Source: an uncultured Flavobacteriales bacterium (GTDB lineage Bacteria > Bacteroidota > Bacteroidia > Flavobacteriales > Flavobacteriaceae). Taken from it: a stretch of 64,000 nt of DNA. Below the pieces are notes generated by a model, which was given only the letters and a program-made list of their open reading frames with translations, was not told the DNA's origin and ran no database searches. The stretch spans positions 1 to 64,000 of the forward strand of contig CAJWBA010000002.1 in the NCBI GenBank assembly GCA_913020155.1. The letters run 5' to 3'. Numbering within the stretch: position 1 is the first letter of the stretch; each line of letters opens with the position of its first letter. Of the stretch, positions 45,220 to 54,488 are shown piece by piece. A program made the position numbers and the translations under genes.

Positions 45220-47049
45220 ATGGAAAATAAAAAATTTGATCCCTGGCAATTTGTAGGATTTTTTTTAATAGCACTAATCCTAACATGGATGCTGAACAAT
45301 CAACAGCCCACTGAAGAAGTTGTCACAGAAAATGAAAAACAAACGGAAGTCTCAACTAATACAGCCTCTGAAAGTTCTTCGGAAGTTGTTTTAAGTAATT
45401 CTCTTAAAGATCAACAAATGACAGTTGCTTATGGTGCGTTTTCAAATTTATTTCAAGTAAATACAACCGAAGAACTTGCTTTAGAGAATGAAAAACTATC
45501 CATTGTTTTTTCTTCAAAAGGAGCTCAAATATCAAGCTTGTTTTTAAAAGAATTTAACAATTATAAAGAGAAACCTTTGTATCTGATAAAAGAAAATCAA
45601 AATTTTAATTACAGCTTTTCAACTTCTGATGGTAGAGTTTTAAATACGGCTGATTTTTATTTTACTCCAAAAATTAAAGAAAGAGGTGGAAAACAAACTC
45701 TAACTTTTACAGCTGCAGTCAGCTCATCTCAGTTTATTGTTTTTGAATATCAAATCAATGCTGATAGTTACATGATTGATTTCTCTGTTCGTTCGGAAGG
45801 TATGGTTCGTCTTATGAATACTCGCAAGCAACAAAACATTACTTGGGACTTAAAAGCTTTTAGAAACTCCAAAAGCATTGAATATGAAAATCGTTATCAT
45901 GAATTGACTTATTCTTTTGAAGACGATAAAATTGATTATTTATCGGTGTCTTCTTCAGATGAGGAAGAAGATAATAATGTCCATTGGATTGCTTTTAAAC
46001 AGCATTTTTTTAATTCCATTTTAATTCCTGCAAAATCTTTCGAAAGCGTTTGGTTTACTTCTGAGAGTTTGTTAGATTCCGATATTGTAGATCAGCAGTT
46101 TACCAAAAAATATCATGCTGAAATCCCAGTAAATGTCTCTGGAGAAATCCTTCAAAACTTTCAGTGGTATTTTGGTCCTACAGAATACAAGACTTTAGCG
46201 AAATACGACTTAGGGATTGAAGAATCTATTGATTTTGGTTGGGGAATTTTTGGTTGGATCAATAAATATGTTTTTGTTCCCACCTTTAATTTCTTGAGTT
46301 CTTTTTTGCCTTACGGTATTGCAATTATTATCATGACTGTGCTTGTTCGCTTGGTTATGTCACCAGTAACTTACAAATCCTATGTTTCTCAGATTAAAAT
46401 GAAAGTACTGAAACCTGAGGTAGATGTAATTACAGAAAAATTCAAGGACGATTCTGTAAAACGACAGCAAGAAACGATGGCGTTATACAGTAAAGCTGGT
46501 GCAAACCCAATGTCGGGTTGCTTGCCTGCCTTAATTCAGCTACCAGTTTTCTATGCTTTATTTAGTTTTTTCCCTGTTGCTTTTGCCTTGCGTCAGAAAA
46601 GCTTTTTATGGGCAGATGATTTATCGTCTTATGATTCTGTTCTAGAACTAGGTTTTAACATTCCTTTTTATGGAGATCACATCAGTTTATTTCCAATTTT
46701 AGCCTCGGTAGCCATATTCTTTTACACCATGATGACTACAGCACAACAATCAGTTCCACAACAGCCAGGAATGCCTAATATGAAGGTTATCATGTACATC
46801 ATGCCATTTATGATGCTTGTCTTCTTCAATAATTATGCAAGTGGATTGAGTTTGTATTATTTCGTTTCTAACCTGCTTACAATAATTTTAATGCTTGTTA
46901 TTAAAAACTTTATTGTTGATGATGAAAAGATCTTGGCAAAAATAGAGGAAAACAAAAAGAAGCCACAGAAAAAAGGAGGTTTCTCTGCTCGTTTACAACA
47001 AGCAATGGAACAGGCTGAACAACAAAATAAGGCTAGAGGGAAACGCTAG
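45220..47049 (+). CDS. yidC: membrane protein insertase YidC
   Basis: YidC (609 aa) inserts and folds inner-membrane proteins with or without SecYEG. A first transmembrane helix (about residues 9-25) follows the short N-terminus (MENKKFDPWQFVGFFLI); next come a serine/threonine/glutamate-rich linker and the periplasmic P1 beta-domain (about 65-340). The conserved five-helix core then runs from FNFLSSFLPYGIAIIIMTVLVRLVMSPVTYKSY, with the hydrophilic-groove arginine (LVRLV), to the last helices (NNYASGLSLYYFVSNLL). The C-terminal tail is basic and glutamine-rich, as for ribosome contact. Confidence 0.97.
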   Translation: MENKKFDPWQFVGFFLIALILTWMLNNQQPTEEVVTENEKQTEVSTNTASESSSEVVLSNSLKDQQMTVAYGAFSNLFQVNTTEELALENEKLSIVFSSKGAQISSLFLKEFNNYKEKPLYLIKENQNFNYSFSTSDGRVLNTADFYFTPKIKERGGKQTLTFTAAVSSSQFIVFEYQINADSYMIDFSVRSEGMVRLMNTRKQQNITWDLKAFRNSKSIEYENRYHELTYSFEDDKIDYLSVSSSDEEEDNNVHWIAFKQHFFNSILIPAKSFESVWFTSESLLDSDIVDQQFTKKYHAEIPVNVSGEILQNFQWYFGPTEYKTLAKYDLGIEESIDFGWGIFGWINKYVFVPTFNFLSSFLPYGIAIIIMTVLVRLVMSPVTYKSYVSQIKMKVLKPEVDVITEKFKDDSVKRQQETMALYSKAGANPMSGCLPALIQLPVFYALFSFFPVAFALRQKSFLWADDLSSYDSVLELGFNIPFYGDHISLFPILASVAIFFYTMMTTAQQSVPQQPGMPNMKVIMYIMPFMMLVFFNNYASGLSLYYFVSNLLTIILMLVIKNFIVDDEKILAKIEENKKKPQKKGGFSARLQQAMEQAEQQNKARGKR

Positions 47050-47094
47050 TTAAAAGGGCTGAGCATTTAGATCAGATGTATCGATTCAATTCTC

Positions 47095-47102
47095 TAACTT
47101 TG
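47095..47102 (+). promoter_or_regulatory. -7 promoter box of mnmA
   Basis: TAACTTTG fits TAnnTTTG and ends 4 nt before the mnmA ATG, another nearly leaderless arrangement. No -33 TTG at proper spacing. Confidence 0.4.
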
Positions 47103-47106
47103 TTTT

Positions 47107-48300
47107 ATGAAAAAGAAAGTTGTTGTTGGTCTTTCTGGAGGTGTTGATTCAAGTGTTGCCGCATACTTATTGAAAAAACAAGGGTATGAGGTAATTGCAC
47201 TTTTCATGAAAAATTGGCACGATGAAAGTGTGACATTATCCGATGAGTGTCCTTGGCTAGAAGATAGTAATGATGCGATGATCGTTGCTGATAAACTGGG
47301 TATTCCTTTTCAAACTGTCGATTTAAGTGTTGCGTATAAAGAACGTATTGTTGACTATATGTTTGATGAGTACAAAAAGGGAAGGACACCAAATCCAGAT
47401 GTTTTATGTAATCGTGAAATCAAGTTTACACTTTTTATGGATATTGCTTTTTCTTTAGGTGCTGATTTTGTAGCCACAGGTCATTATTGTCGAAGAGATG
47501 TTAAGGTCGATTCTGAGGGTAAGTCTATTTATCGTTTACTGAGCGGTTGCGATTTGAATAAAGATCAATCCTATTTTTTATGCCAATTAACTCCGGAACA
47601 ACTTTCAAAGGCTTTATTCCCTTTAGGTGAGTTACAAAAATCAGAAGTTAGACTAATCGCTTCTGATCAGGATCTTGTTACAGCCGACAAAAAAGACTCT
47701 CAAGGACTCTGCTTTATAGGTAAAGTTAGTTTACCTGATTTTTTACAACAAAAACTTCAAGCTAAATCTGGAGAGATTATCGAGATAGATGTAAGTTACC
47801 AGGGATATCAAAACCAGCAAATCAATTTTTCTTCTCAAAAAGAACGACTAATCTTTCACACTACAAAAAAGAATTATAGCCCAACCGACGGTAATTTAGT
47901 AGGTCAGCATCAAGGCGCTCATTTTTTTACCAAAGGGCAACGAAAGGGATTAGGCGTAGGAGGAACCCCAGAACCCTTATTTGTTATCGATACAGATGTA
48001 GAAGAGAATATTATTTATACCGGGCAAGGAAAACATCATCCCGGTCTACTTCGCCGAGGTTTGATTATTGCACCGGATGAGATTCATTGGGTCAGAGAAG
48101 ACCTTCAATTGATCATTGGAGATACGCTAAAGGTCGATGCACGGATTCGTTATCGTCAACCCCTGGAACCAGCAACTCTATACAATGAAGCCACCGGACT
48201 TTATATTCTTTTTGATAAGCCTCAAACTGCTATTAGTGAAGGGCAATTTGTGGCTTGGTATGTTGATGATGAGCTATTGGGATCCGGAGTTATTTCTTAA
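47107..48300 (+). CDS. mnmA: tRNA-specific 2-thiouridylase MnmA
   Basis: Introduces the 2-thio group at U34 of tRNA Lys, Glu and Gln. The 397-aa enzyme shows the PP-loop [15 protein letters not shown] at its start and the two catalytic cysteines in LCNREIKF and SQGLCFIG. An insertion at about residues 225-265 ([18 protein letters not shown]) is longer than in E. coli MnmA but is seen in relatives by memory. Its stop lies 2 bp from the end of convergent lysA, with no terminator between. Confidence 0.96.
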   Translation: MKKKVVVGLSGGVDSSVAAYLLKKQGYEVIALFMKNWHDESVTLSDECPWLEDSNDAMIVADKLGIPFQTVDLSVAYKERIVDYMFDEYKKGRTPNPDVLCNREIKFTLFMDIAFSLGADFVATGHYCRRDVKVDSEGKSIYRLLSGCDLNKDQSYFLCQLTPEQLSKALFPLGELQKSEVRLIASDQDLVTADKKDSQGLCFIGKVSLPDFLQQKLQAKSGEIIEIDVSYQGYQNQQINFSSQKERLIFHTTKKNYSPTDGNLVGQHQGAHFFTKGQRKGLGVGGTPEPLFVIDTDVEENIIYTGQGKHHPGLLRRGLIIAPDEIHWVREDLQLIIGDTLKVDARIRYRQPLEPATLYNEATGLYILFDKPQTAISEGQFVAWYVDDELLGSGVIS

Positions 48301-48302
48301 GT

Positions 48303-49535
48303 TTACACCGTTTTTCTCTCGTTTACTTTATCAAAATTTAAAAGCACTTGATTGTGAAGAATATCTTGAAATGTTTCCTCTTTTCGGATCAAATGAGCTT
48401 CATTGTTTATCCATAAAACTTCCGCAGGGCGGTACCTTGAATTATAGTTACTTGCCATGGTTTGACAATAAGCTCCCGCATTTTTCAATACTAAGAAATC
48501 TCCTTCGTTAATTTCAGAAATCTTACGGTTACTTCCAAAGGTGTCCGTTTCACAAATATAGCCTACAACAGAATAAAAACGTTCTCTTCCTTTAGGGTTT
48601 GAAATGTTCTCTATTTCATGATGGGATCCATAAAACATTGGACGTATTAGATGATTAAAACCACTGTCGATTTGGGCAAAAACCGTTGAAGTAGTTTGCT
48701 TTATCACATTTACTTTTGAAATAAAATACCCAGCTTCGCTTACAAGAAATTTTCCAGGTTCAAATGCTAAGGTTAATTCTTTTCCGTAATCTGCACAAAA
48801 TTGATTAAATCTCTCAGTTAATCTTTCCCCTAGTTCTTCAATATTGGTTTCTATATCTCCTTTTTTATAAGGAACTTTAAATCCAGATCCAAAATCAATA
48901 AAACTTAGATTTTTGAATTTTTTTGCGGTTTCAAATAAAATCTCAGAAGCGTGAAGAAATACATCAATATCTAAAATGTCACTCCCAGTATGCATGTGAA
49001 TTCCGTTTATGTTCATTTTAGTGTTTTCGGTTATCCTAAGTAAATGCGGAATTTGATGAATAGAAACTCCAAATTTAGAATCTATGTGCCCCACCGATAT
49101 GTTGCTGTTTCCTCCTGCCATTACATGGGGATTGATTCTTATACAAACAGGTGTATTTGGATATTTACTTCCAAACTGTTCAAGTATTGATAAGTTGTCA
49201 ATATTTATTTGAACTCCATAATCAGCTACTTCCTCAATTTCAGCTAAAGAAACACCATTGGGAGTGTAAATAATTGAACTCGGCTTAAAACCCGCCTGAA
49301 GCCCTAGACGTACTTCTTGAATGGAGACTGTATCCAATCCGGCTCCCAACTTTTGAATATAACTCAAAATCGATACATTAGAAAGTGCTTTTGTGGCATA
49401 GTTCAGTCTTAGATTCTTTACTCCAATGAAAGCATTGCTAAGACGCCTGTATTGAAACTCTATTTTCTCAGCATCGTAAACATATAGTGGTCCTCCAAAT
49501 TCATTTGCTATCGATTGTAAATTTGCTTGGTTCAT
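48303..49535 (-). CDS. lysA: diaminopimelate decarboxylase
   Basis: A PLP enzyme of fold III making lysine from meso-diaminopimelate. The 410-aa protein has the PLP lysine in NYATKALSN, HMHTGSD and FIDFGSGFKV of the barrel, EPGKFLV, and the C-terminal CETDTFGSNR and NAGAYCQTMASNYNSR motifs that supply the cysteine and tyrosine of the active site. It is a complete enzyme, and with dapD at 62352 it fits the succinylase branch of the lysine pathway. It is convergent with mnmA at 2 bp. Confidence 0.94.
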   Translation of the reverse strand: MNQANLQSIANEFGGPLYVYDAEKIEFQYRRLSNAFIGVKNLRLNYATKALSNVSILSYIQKLGAGLDTVSIQEVRLGLQAGFKPSSIIYTPNGVSLAEIEEVADYGVQINIDNLSILEQFGSKYPNTPVCIRINPHVMAGGNSNISVGHIDSKFGVSIHQIPHLLRITENTKMNINGIHMHTGSDILDIDVFLHASEILFETAKKFKNLSFIDFGSGFKVPYKKGDIETNIEELGERLTERFNQFCADYGKELTLAFEPGKFLVSEAGYFISKVNVIKQTTSTVFAQIDSGFNHLIRPMFYGSHHEIENISNPKGRERFYSVVGYICETDTFGSNRKISEINEGDFLVLKNAGAYCQTMASNYNSRYRPAEVLWINNEAHLIRKEETFQDILHNQVLLNFDKVNERKTV

Positions 49536-49551
49536 GTATTACAGATTTTTC

Positions 49552-49559
49552 CAAAAATA
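49552..49559 (-). promoter_or_regulatory. -7 promoter box of lysA
   Basis: Minus-strand TATTTTTG, a perfect TAnnTTTG box, 16 nt before the lysA ATG. No clear -33 element. Confidence 0.4.
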
Positions 49560-49675
49560 AGAACTATTTACATTCTTTTTTGTGCTTTAGAAAAATTGAT
49601 TAAAAATATAAAATAATGTTACATATATAACAAAATACTTTTTAACTGGATTCAATTTATTTGATTTAACTTCAA

Positions 49676-49683
49676 TACTTTTG
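49676..49683 (+). promoter_or_regulatory. -7 promoter box of sucC
   Basis: TACTTTTG matches TAnnTTTG, 21 nt before the sucC ATG. The rest of the lysA-sucC intergenic region is very A/T-rich with no other recognisable site. Confidence 0.4.
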
Positions 49684-49704
49684 TGCTCATAAATTATCAG
49701 AATA

Positions 49705-50898
49705 ATGAATTTACACGAATATCAAGGGAAAGAGATTTTAGCCAGCTATGGTGTAGCAATACAAAGAGGTGTTGTTGCTCAAACCCCAGAAGAAGCTGTA
49801 GCCGCCGCCAAAAAAATTACTGATGAAACGGGTTCAGGATGGCATGTTATTAAAGCTCAAATTCACGCTGGTGGTCGTGGTAAAGGTGGCGGTGTAAAAA
49901 TTGCTAAAAATCTAGAGGAGGTTTCTTCAATAGCCAATCAAATTATAGGAATGCAATTAATCACTCCACAAACACCCCCGGAAGGGAAACCTGTTCATCA
50001 AGTATTAATAGCTGAAGATGTTTATTATCCCGGTGCAAGCGAAATCAGTGAATTTTATGTTTCAGTATTATTAAATCGTTCAACTGGAAAAAACATGATC
50101 ATGTATTCAACAGAGGGAGGAATGGATATTGAAACTGTAGCTGAAGAAACTCCACATTTGATTTTTACAGAGGAAATTGATCCGGCCACTGGAATGATGC
50201 CTTTTCAAGCTCGTAAAATTGCATTTAATTTAGGGTTAAGTGGTCAAGCTTTTAAAGGAATGATCAAATTTATTTCAGCTTTATATACAGCATATGATAA
50301 ATCTGATTCTTCTTTATTTGAAATAAACCCTGTTTTAAAAACTTCAGATGATAAAATTTTAGCCGTTGATGCTAAAGTTTCTATTGATGATAATGCATTA
50401 TTTCGTCACAAAGATTACATAGCTCTACGAGATATCAGAGAAGAAAACCCGATTGAGGTTGAAGCTGGAGAAGTAGGATTGAATTATGTTGACTTAGATG
50501 GGAACGTCGGTTGTATGGTTAATGGAGCAGGTTTAGCTATGGCAACTATGGATTTGATTAAACAAACTGGTGGAGATCCTGCAAACTTTCTTGATGTAGG
50601 AGGGACTGCAGATGCTGCTCGAGTTGAAACTGCGTTTCGTCTAATTTTAAAAGATCCGAACGTAAAGGCTATTTTGGTTAATATTTTTGGAGGTATTGTT
50701 CGATGCGATCGAGTAGCTCAAGGGATTGTTGATGCCTACAAGAATCTTGGTGATGCTATTAATGTCCCAATTATTGTTCGTCTTCAAGGTACTAATGCAG
50801 ATATAGCAAAAGAACTAATCGATAGCTCTGGGCTTAATGTTCTTTCAGCAACCGCCTTCCAAGAAGCAGCCGATAAGATACAACAAGCTATAAAATAA
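49705..50898 (+). CDS. sucC: succinate-CoA ligase (ADP-forming) subunit beta
   Basis: The beta subunit (397 aa) of the TCA-cycle enzyme that makes ATP from succinyl-CoA. It starts MNLHEYQGKEILASYGV, has the ATP-grasp glycine loop GGRGKGGGVKIA and the C-terminal domain with NIFGGIVRCDRVAQGI, where the subunits meet. Length is standard. The partner sucD is not downstream: an Hsp20 gene follows after 110 bp. The split of sucC and sucD is seen in other Bacteroidota, so sucD is expected elsewhere. Confidence 0.97.
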   Translation: MNLHEYQGKEILASYGVAIQRGVVAQTPEEAVAAAKKITDETGSGWHVIKAQIHAGGRGKGGGVKIAKNLEEVSSIANQIIGMQLITPQTPPEGKPVHQVLIAEDVYYPGASEISEFYVSVLLNRSTGKNMIMYSTEGGMDIETVAEETPHLIFTEEIDPATGMMPFQARKIAFNLGLSGQAFKGMIKFISALYTAYDKSDSSLFEINPVLKTSDDKILAVDAKVSIDDNALFRHKDYIALRDIREENPIEVEAGEVGLNYVDLDGNVGCMVNGAGLAMATMDLIKQTGGDPANFLDVGGTADAARVETAFRLILKDPNVKAILVNIFGGIVRCDRVAQGIVDAYKNLGDAINVPIIVRLQGTNADIAKELIDSSGLNVLSATAFQEAADKIQQAIK

Positions 50899-50965
50899 GA
50901 CAATTTGTCATATTTTTATCTAATTTTAACGACACAATGTCATTTATATTGAATTGGTATTTTAT

Positions 50966-50995
50966 TTGAACAGTACAGTTCGAGTACTAACTTTA
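50966..50995 (+). promoter_or_regulatory. candidate hsp20 promoter
   Basis: TTG (50966-50968), 19 nt, TAACTTTA (50988-50995), one mismatch from TAnnTTTG. The predicted start near 51001 gives a leader of under 10 nt. No CIRCE-type inverted repeat was recognised, so heat induction is not shown by the sequence. Confidence 0.4.
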
Positions 50996-51008
50996 AAAAT
51001 AATATGAT

Positions 51009-51431
51009 ATGAACTTAGTTAAAAGAAAACACCAAATTACCCCATCTTTTTTTGATCAGTTAATTTATAATGAATTGGGACGTCAAAAAGATTCAATGGA
51101 GAAACAGCCCGCTACTAATATTTCAGAAAGCGACACCCAATTTTTGTTGGAAATAGCTGTGCCTGGGAAAACCAAAAGTGATTTTAAAATTGAAGTAAAT
51201 CAAGAAATACTTACAATAAGTTTAGAAACTGAAAATGAGATTTCTGAAAACGAATATCTTTACCATAAAAAGGAATTCGGTTATTCTTCATTTCAAAGAT
51301 CATTTACCCTTCCTGATAGTGTAGCTGTTGACAAAATTGATGCTCTATGCAATGATGGTGTTTTGAAATTAGTTCTCCCCAAAAAGAAAGAAACTTTACC
51401 GCAACCAAAAAAATGGATTAAAGTAAAATAA
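51009..51431 (+). CDS. Hsp20 / small heat-shock protein
   Basis: A 140-aa alpha-crystallin-type chaperone that keeps unfolding proteins soluble without ATP. The alpha-crystallin domain (about 34-130) shows LEIAVPGKTKSDFKIEV, the FGYSSFQRSFTLPDSVAVDKIDA block and NDGVLKLVLPKK, the conserved G-x-L motif. A short N-terminal arm precedes it and the C-terminal extension ends in a basic KKWIKVK; the usual I-x-I/V oligomerisation tail is only roughly matched by W-I-K-V. It is monocistronic with its own terminator. Confidence 0.95.
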   Translation: MNLVKRKHQITPSFFDQLIYNELGRQKDSMEKQPATNISESDTQFLLEIAVPGKTKSDFKIEVNQEILTISLETENEISENEYLYHKKEFGYSSFQRSFTLPDSVAVDKIDALCNDGVLKLVLPKKKETLPQPKKWIKVK

Positions 51432-51450
51432 TTCAAACATTTTTTCAATA

Positions 51451-51480
51451 AAAAAACAGCTCTTTTTGGAGCTGTTTTTT
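51451..51480. terminator. bidirectional terminator between hsp20 and the NTF2-like lipoprotein
   Basis: AAAAAACAGCTC (51451-51462) pairs with GAGCTGTTTTTT (51469-51480) around a 6-nt loop. The stem has A and T tracts on both sides, so it can end transcripts from hsp20 and from the convergent gene ending at 51502. Confidence 0.88.
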
Positions 51481-51501
51481 GTGTAGTAAATTATTGGAAG
51501 T

Positions 51502-52017
51502 CTATTCTTTTGACGGAGTAGATGCTTGTTTATATTGACTGAGTGTTACAATCTTCTGGTTGATGATGTAGTAACTCTCATGAATATAATATTTTTCAAA
51601 AGATCCATCTTTTTTTGGTGAACTGATGCTAAAACCTGCTTGCACATGTTCTCCTCCCCTTGATGGATCGATGTCCACAGAGTAAGCATAGTCAAAAGTC
51701 CAGCTTACATCTAAATCGTCAGCTTCCATAGAAGCTTTAAACTCATCGAAATTTGAAGATACTTTCCCATTCCAATCAGTTACTTTTACTGTATCAACGA
51801 AATGACTTCTCATTGATTCGTAGTCTTTTGCAGCCCATAGTTTATCTAAAGTGATAACGTGATCGATAGCCTCTTGAGTTCCTAAATGCCACTTTAAGTC
51901 TTGTATTTCTGCGTTTGGATGAAATCCAATCATACGTTCTTTAATTTCAGTTGTTGACATTGTTGTGCAAGAACTCAATGCGAGAGCAACTGCAAATAGT
52001 TTAATTAAATTTTTCAT
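51502..52017 (-). CDS. NTF2/SnoaL-like lipoprotein
   Basis: A 171-aa exported lipoprotein: signal peptide MKNLIKLFAVALALSSC with C17 as lipidated residue (lipobox L-S-S-C). The mature part (about 45-165) has the alpha-beta pattern of an NTF2/SnoaL-like cone: DKLWAAKDYESMRSHFVDTVKVTDWNGKVSSNFDEF, then a curved beta-sheet region. Start at the ATG at 52017 rather than 52026, since the signal peptide is then typical. No catalytic residues can be assigned, and the role is unknown. It is convergent with hsp20. Confidence 0.75.
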   Translation of the reverse strand: MKNLIKLFAVALALSSCTTMSTTEIKERMIGFHPNAEIQDLKWHLGTQEAIDHVITLDKLWAAKDYESMRSHFVDTVKVTDWNGKVSSNFDEFKASMEADDLDVSWTFDYAYSVDIDPSRGGEHVQAGFSISSPKKDGSFEKYYIHESYYIINQKIVTLSQYKQASTPSKE

Positions 52018-52110
52018 TAGACACAATTATAGTTGATTTGAAAGATATAATTTAAGTTACTATTCACAATCAATATATGCAATTTCTTTTAGTTTTTATA
52101 CTCAAAAGGT

Positions 52111-53697
52111 TTAGGCATAAATTTTCTTCCAGAAATTTTTCTTTTCTATGGTAGTTGCTGTAATGAATCCTGAAAAAAGTGCACCTCCAATCCCAGCGGT
52201 AACAATATCCTGTCCTGTCAAATATAAACCCTTAATAGGCGTCCTTGGGCTTAAAAAACTTTGTTGATATCGTTCTGGACTGTGATCTAAACCATAAAGT
52301 TCTCCTTTTTCATAGTTTACAAAATGTTTTGTTGTCAGGGGAGTGGATAATTCATAACAGTCTACTTGATTCCTGAGGTGCGGAAATAATTCAAACAAAT
52401 GTTGAATTAATCGTTGAGCAAATTTTTCTTTAAAGGCTTCATAGCTCTCTCCTCTTTTCATCCATTTGCTATCCTCCCATTGATGAAAACTTTCGAATGG
52501 AAGTAATGTGATGATGTCTATGGTACTTTTGTGTGGGTACCTTTCAGACCAACTTGGATCTTTAGAAGACGGAAAAGAAATATAAACAACGGGAAAAGGT
52601 TCATTGTGGTCTTTTAAAAATCGATCCACACACTCATCGTGATCGAGATCATCAGGATAAATCCATAAATTCTTTTTGGGTAACTTTAATTCCTCTGGTG
52701 TTCCATTTAAACCAATATATAAACAACCGTGGGCTACCGATGGTTTTACTTTTGTGAGTTGTTCAGAAAAGATTTTGCTAAACCTATTTTCTTTGGAAAT
52801 TAAATTTTTAAAGGTATTAATTACTCCTACACCACTGATAACAATCGGAGCATAAAAACATTTATCATCACTCATTTTCACTCCTATTGCTCTTTCTTTT
52901 TTAGTAATAATTTCTTTCACTTCAGCATTAATCAGGATAGTTCCTTTTGCCGATTCAATAACTGGATCGATTGTTTTTATAATTTGTGATGATCCTCCAA
53001 TAGGGAAGCTTCCCCCACCAAAATAATGTTTTACAACAGAAGCGTGCATTGCAAAGCTGCTTTGTTTGGGTGGAAGCCCATAATCGCCATATTGACCACA
53101 TAATACTTTAATGAGTTCTTCATTTTCAGTTAGAGACCGTAATACATCATAAGTTGTTTTGTTAGAAAATTCTTGATAGGGTTTCTTAAGTATTCCTCCA
53201 ATAATATTCCCTAGGAATTTAGGAAGAGCTTTGTTGATGTAGAATTTTCCCATAGCCTTATTGGCCTTGAAAACTAATTCAATGTAATCTTCTATTCCTT
53301 TTTCTTCCTCAGGGAAGTACTCGGTTAACTGGTCTTTAAAGGCGTCAACTCCTTTTACAAAATTGTATTTCTTATCCCCAATAATAATTTGATCGTAAAC
53401 TTCGCCCATATCTGCCCACAGTAATTTGCTGTCAGTTATGTAATCAAACATTTTTCGAAGGGCACTATTCTCTTTTTGAACTTCACCTATGTAATGAATA
53501 CCAACATCCCATTCATAACCTTTTCTTTTAAAAGCATGCGTGTAACCCCCAGCGGTGTAATGCCGCTCCAATAAAAGTATTTTTTTACCTTCTTTGGCTA
53601 AAAATGCAGCAGTAGTCAAACTTCCCATTCCCGTTCCGATAATTATCGCATCATATTGATCTTCGAGTTTATGAGGTTTTTTATAGGATTGAATCAT
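52111..53697 (-). CDS. CrtISO/retinol-saturase-like FAD-dependent oxidoreductase
   Basis: A 528-aa FAD flavoprotein of the phytoene desaturase superfamily. The Rossmann loop AIIIGTGMGSLTTAAFLAKEGKKILLLERH is near the N-terminus, followed by AGGYTHAFKRKGYEWDVGIHYIGE, a signature of the CrtISO/RetSat group (carotene isomerases, retinol saturases). The C-terminal LYLTGQDIVTAGIGGALFSG closes the FAD site. Substrate unknown; a carotenoid, retinoid or other polyene is inferred from the family. No crt genes are adjacent. A 215 bp A/T-rich gap with no recognisable element follows toward pnuC. Confidence 0.85.
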   Translation of the reverse strand: MIQSYKKPHKLEDQYDAIIIGTGMGSLTTAAFLAKEGKKILLLERHYTAGGYTHAFKRKGYEWDVGIHYIGEVQKENSALRKMFDYITDSKLLWADMGEVYDQIIIGDKKYNFVKGVDAFKDQLTEYFPEEEKGIEDYIELVFKANKAMGKFYINKALPKFLGNIIGGILKKPYQEFSNKTTYDVLRSLTENEELIKVLCGQYGDYGLPPKQSSFAMHASVVKHYFGGGSFPIGGSSQIIKTIDPVIESAKGTILINAEVKEIITKKERAIGVKMSDDKCFYAPIVISGVGVINTFKNLISKENRFSKIFSEQLTKVKPSVAHGCLYIGLNGTPEELKLPKKNLWIYPDDLDHDECVDRFLKDHNEPFPVVYISFPSSKDPSWSERYPHKSTIDIITLLPFESFHQWEDSKWMKRGESYEAFKEKFAQRLIQHLFELFPHLRNQVDCYELSTPLTTKHFVNYEKGELYGLDHSPERYQQSFLSPRTPIKGLYLTGQDIVTAGIGGALFSGFITATTIEKKNFWKKIYA

Positions 53698-53912
53698 TAA
53701 ATATTTTTTTAATTTTTTTAAAACTACGATTTTTATTATTTAATTTTACTTTCAATAAATTAAAATCAAATGCTTAGTTTATAAATGTTTCATAGGATTA
53801 ATTGATTTATTTTTAACTTACAGTATTAATCTAAAATTAAATTAAATGAAGATCTTCGGATTTTAACAGAAAACTAGGGTGAAAACGGAAAAGCTGCGGT
53901 ATGTTCAGTAGT

Positions 53913-54464
53913 CTAAACAACCTTTTGTTTCCAAGTTTTTAAGCCATAAAATGATAGGGTAAAGTAAAGTAGGGTAAGCGTAAAATAAAGATAAAGTTCC
54001 TTGTTAATGTACAAACCTAGAGTAATCCCGTTGACTATGATCCAATAGTACCATCCACTTAATATTTTTTTTGCCTCCAAATAACTTGCAATAAAACTGA
54101 ATATGGTCGTAAATGCATCCAGATAAGGATTGCTCGCATCGGTGAATGTATTTAAAATGTAGCCTAAGCAAAGGGTACAAAAAATTCCAATTATCAGGAA
54201 AGTAAGGTGCTTATTTTTGGGAATATCAATTACAGGAAGTTCTGATTTGTTATTAGTACCCCATAGTTGGTAGCCGTAAATTCCTATGATGACATAATAG
54301 AAATATAAAATAGATTCGGCGTAAAGTCCTATTCTGTAGAATAAAAAAATACTGATTAGCGACCCTGAAATTCCAAAAATCCAACAATTAATATTTTCTT
54401 TAATTAATAGAATTAAAAAAGTAAGACTCAGTGCTACAGAAAGTATTTCAAGCAATAAATTCAT
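53913..54464 (-). CDS. pnuC: PnuC-family vitamin transporter
   Basis: A 183-aa membrane protein with about seven hydrophobic segments. NCWIFGISGSLISIFLFYRIGLYAESILYFYYVIIGIYGYQLW is the repeat typical of PnuC. YLEAKKILSGWYYWIIVNGITLGLYINKELYLYFTLTLLYF is the second. PnuC proteins move nicotinamide riboside by facilitated diffusion, trapped by phosphorylation inside; Bacteroidota also have a thiamine-specific variant (PnuT). Neither an NadR-type kinase nor a thiamine riboswitch is seen nearby, so the substrate stays open. It lies 24 bp downstream of the FAD oxidoreductase on the same strand. Confidence 0.9.
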   Translation of the reverse strand: MNLLLEILSVALSLTFLILLIKENINCWIFGISGSLISIFLFYRIGLYAESILYFYYVIIGIYGYQLWGTNNKSELPVIDIPKNKHLTFLIIGIFCTLCLGYILNTFTDASNPYLDAFTTIFSFIASYLEAKKILSGWYYWIIVNGITLGLYINKELYLYFTLTLLYFTLSFYGLKTWKQKVV

Positions 54465-54488
54465 TCAATAAAAATAAAAATTTTACAA

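Noticed and set aside
48137-48511. 124-codon plus-strand ORF over the mnmA-lysA junction
   Set aside because: It overlaps two well supported genes in other frames and has no protein-like conservation that I recognise.
53698-53912. 215 bp gap examined for a decayed gene like that at 10085
   Set aside because: Very A/T-rich; no protein motifs could be read in any frame, and no hairpin or promoter pair stood out.
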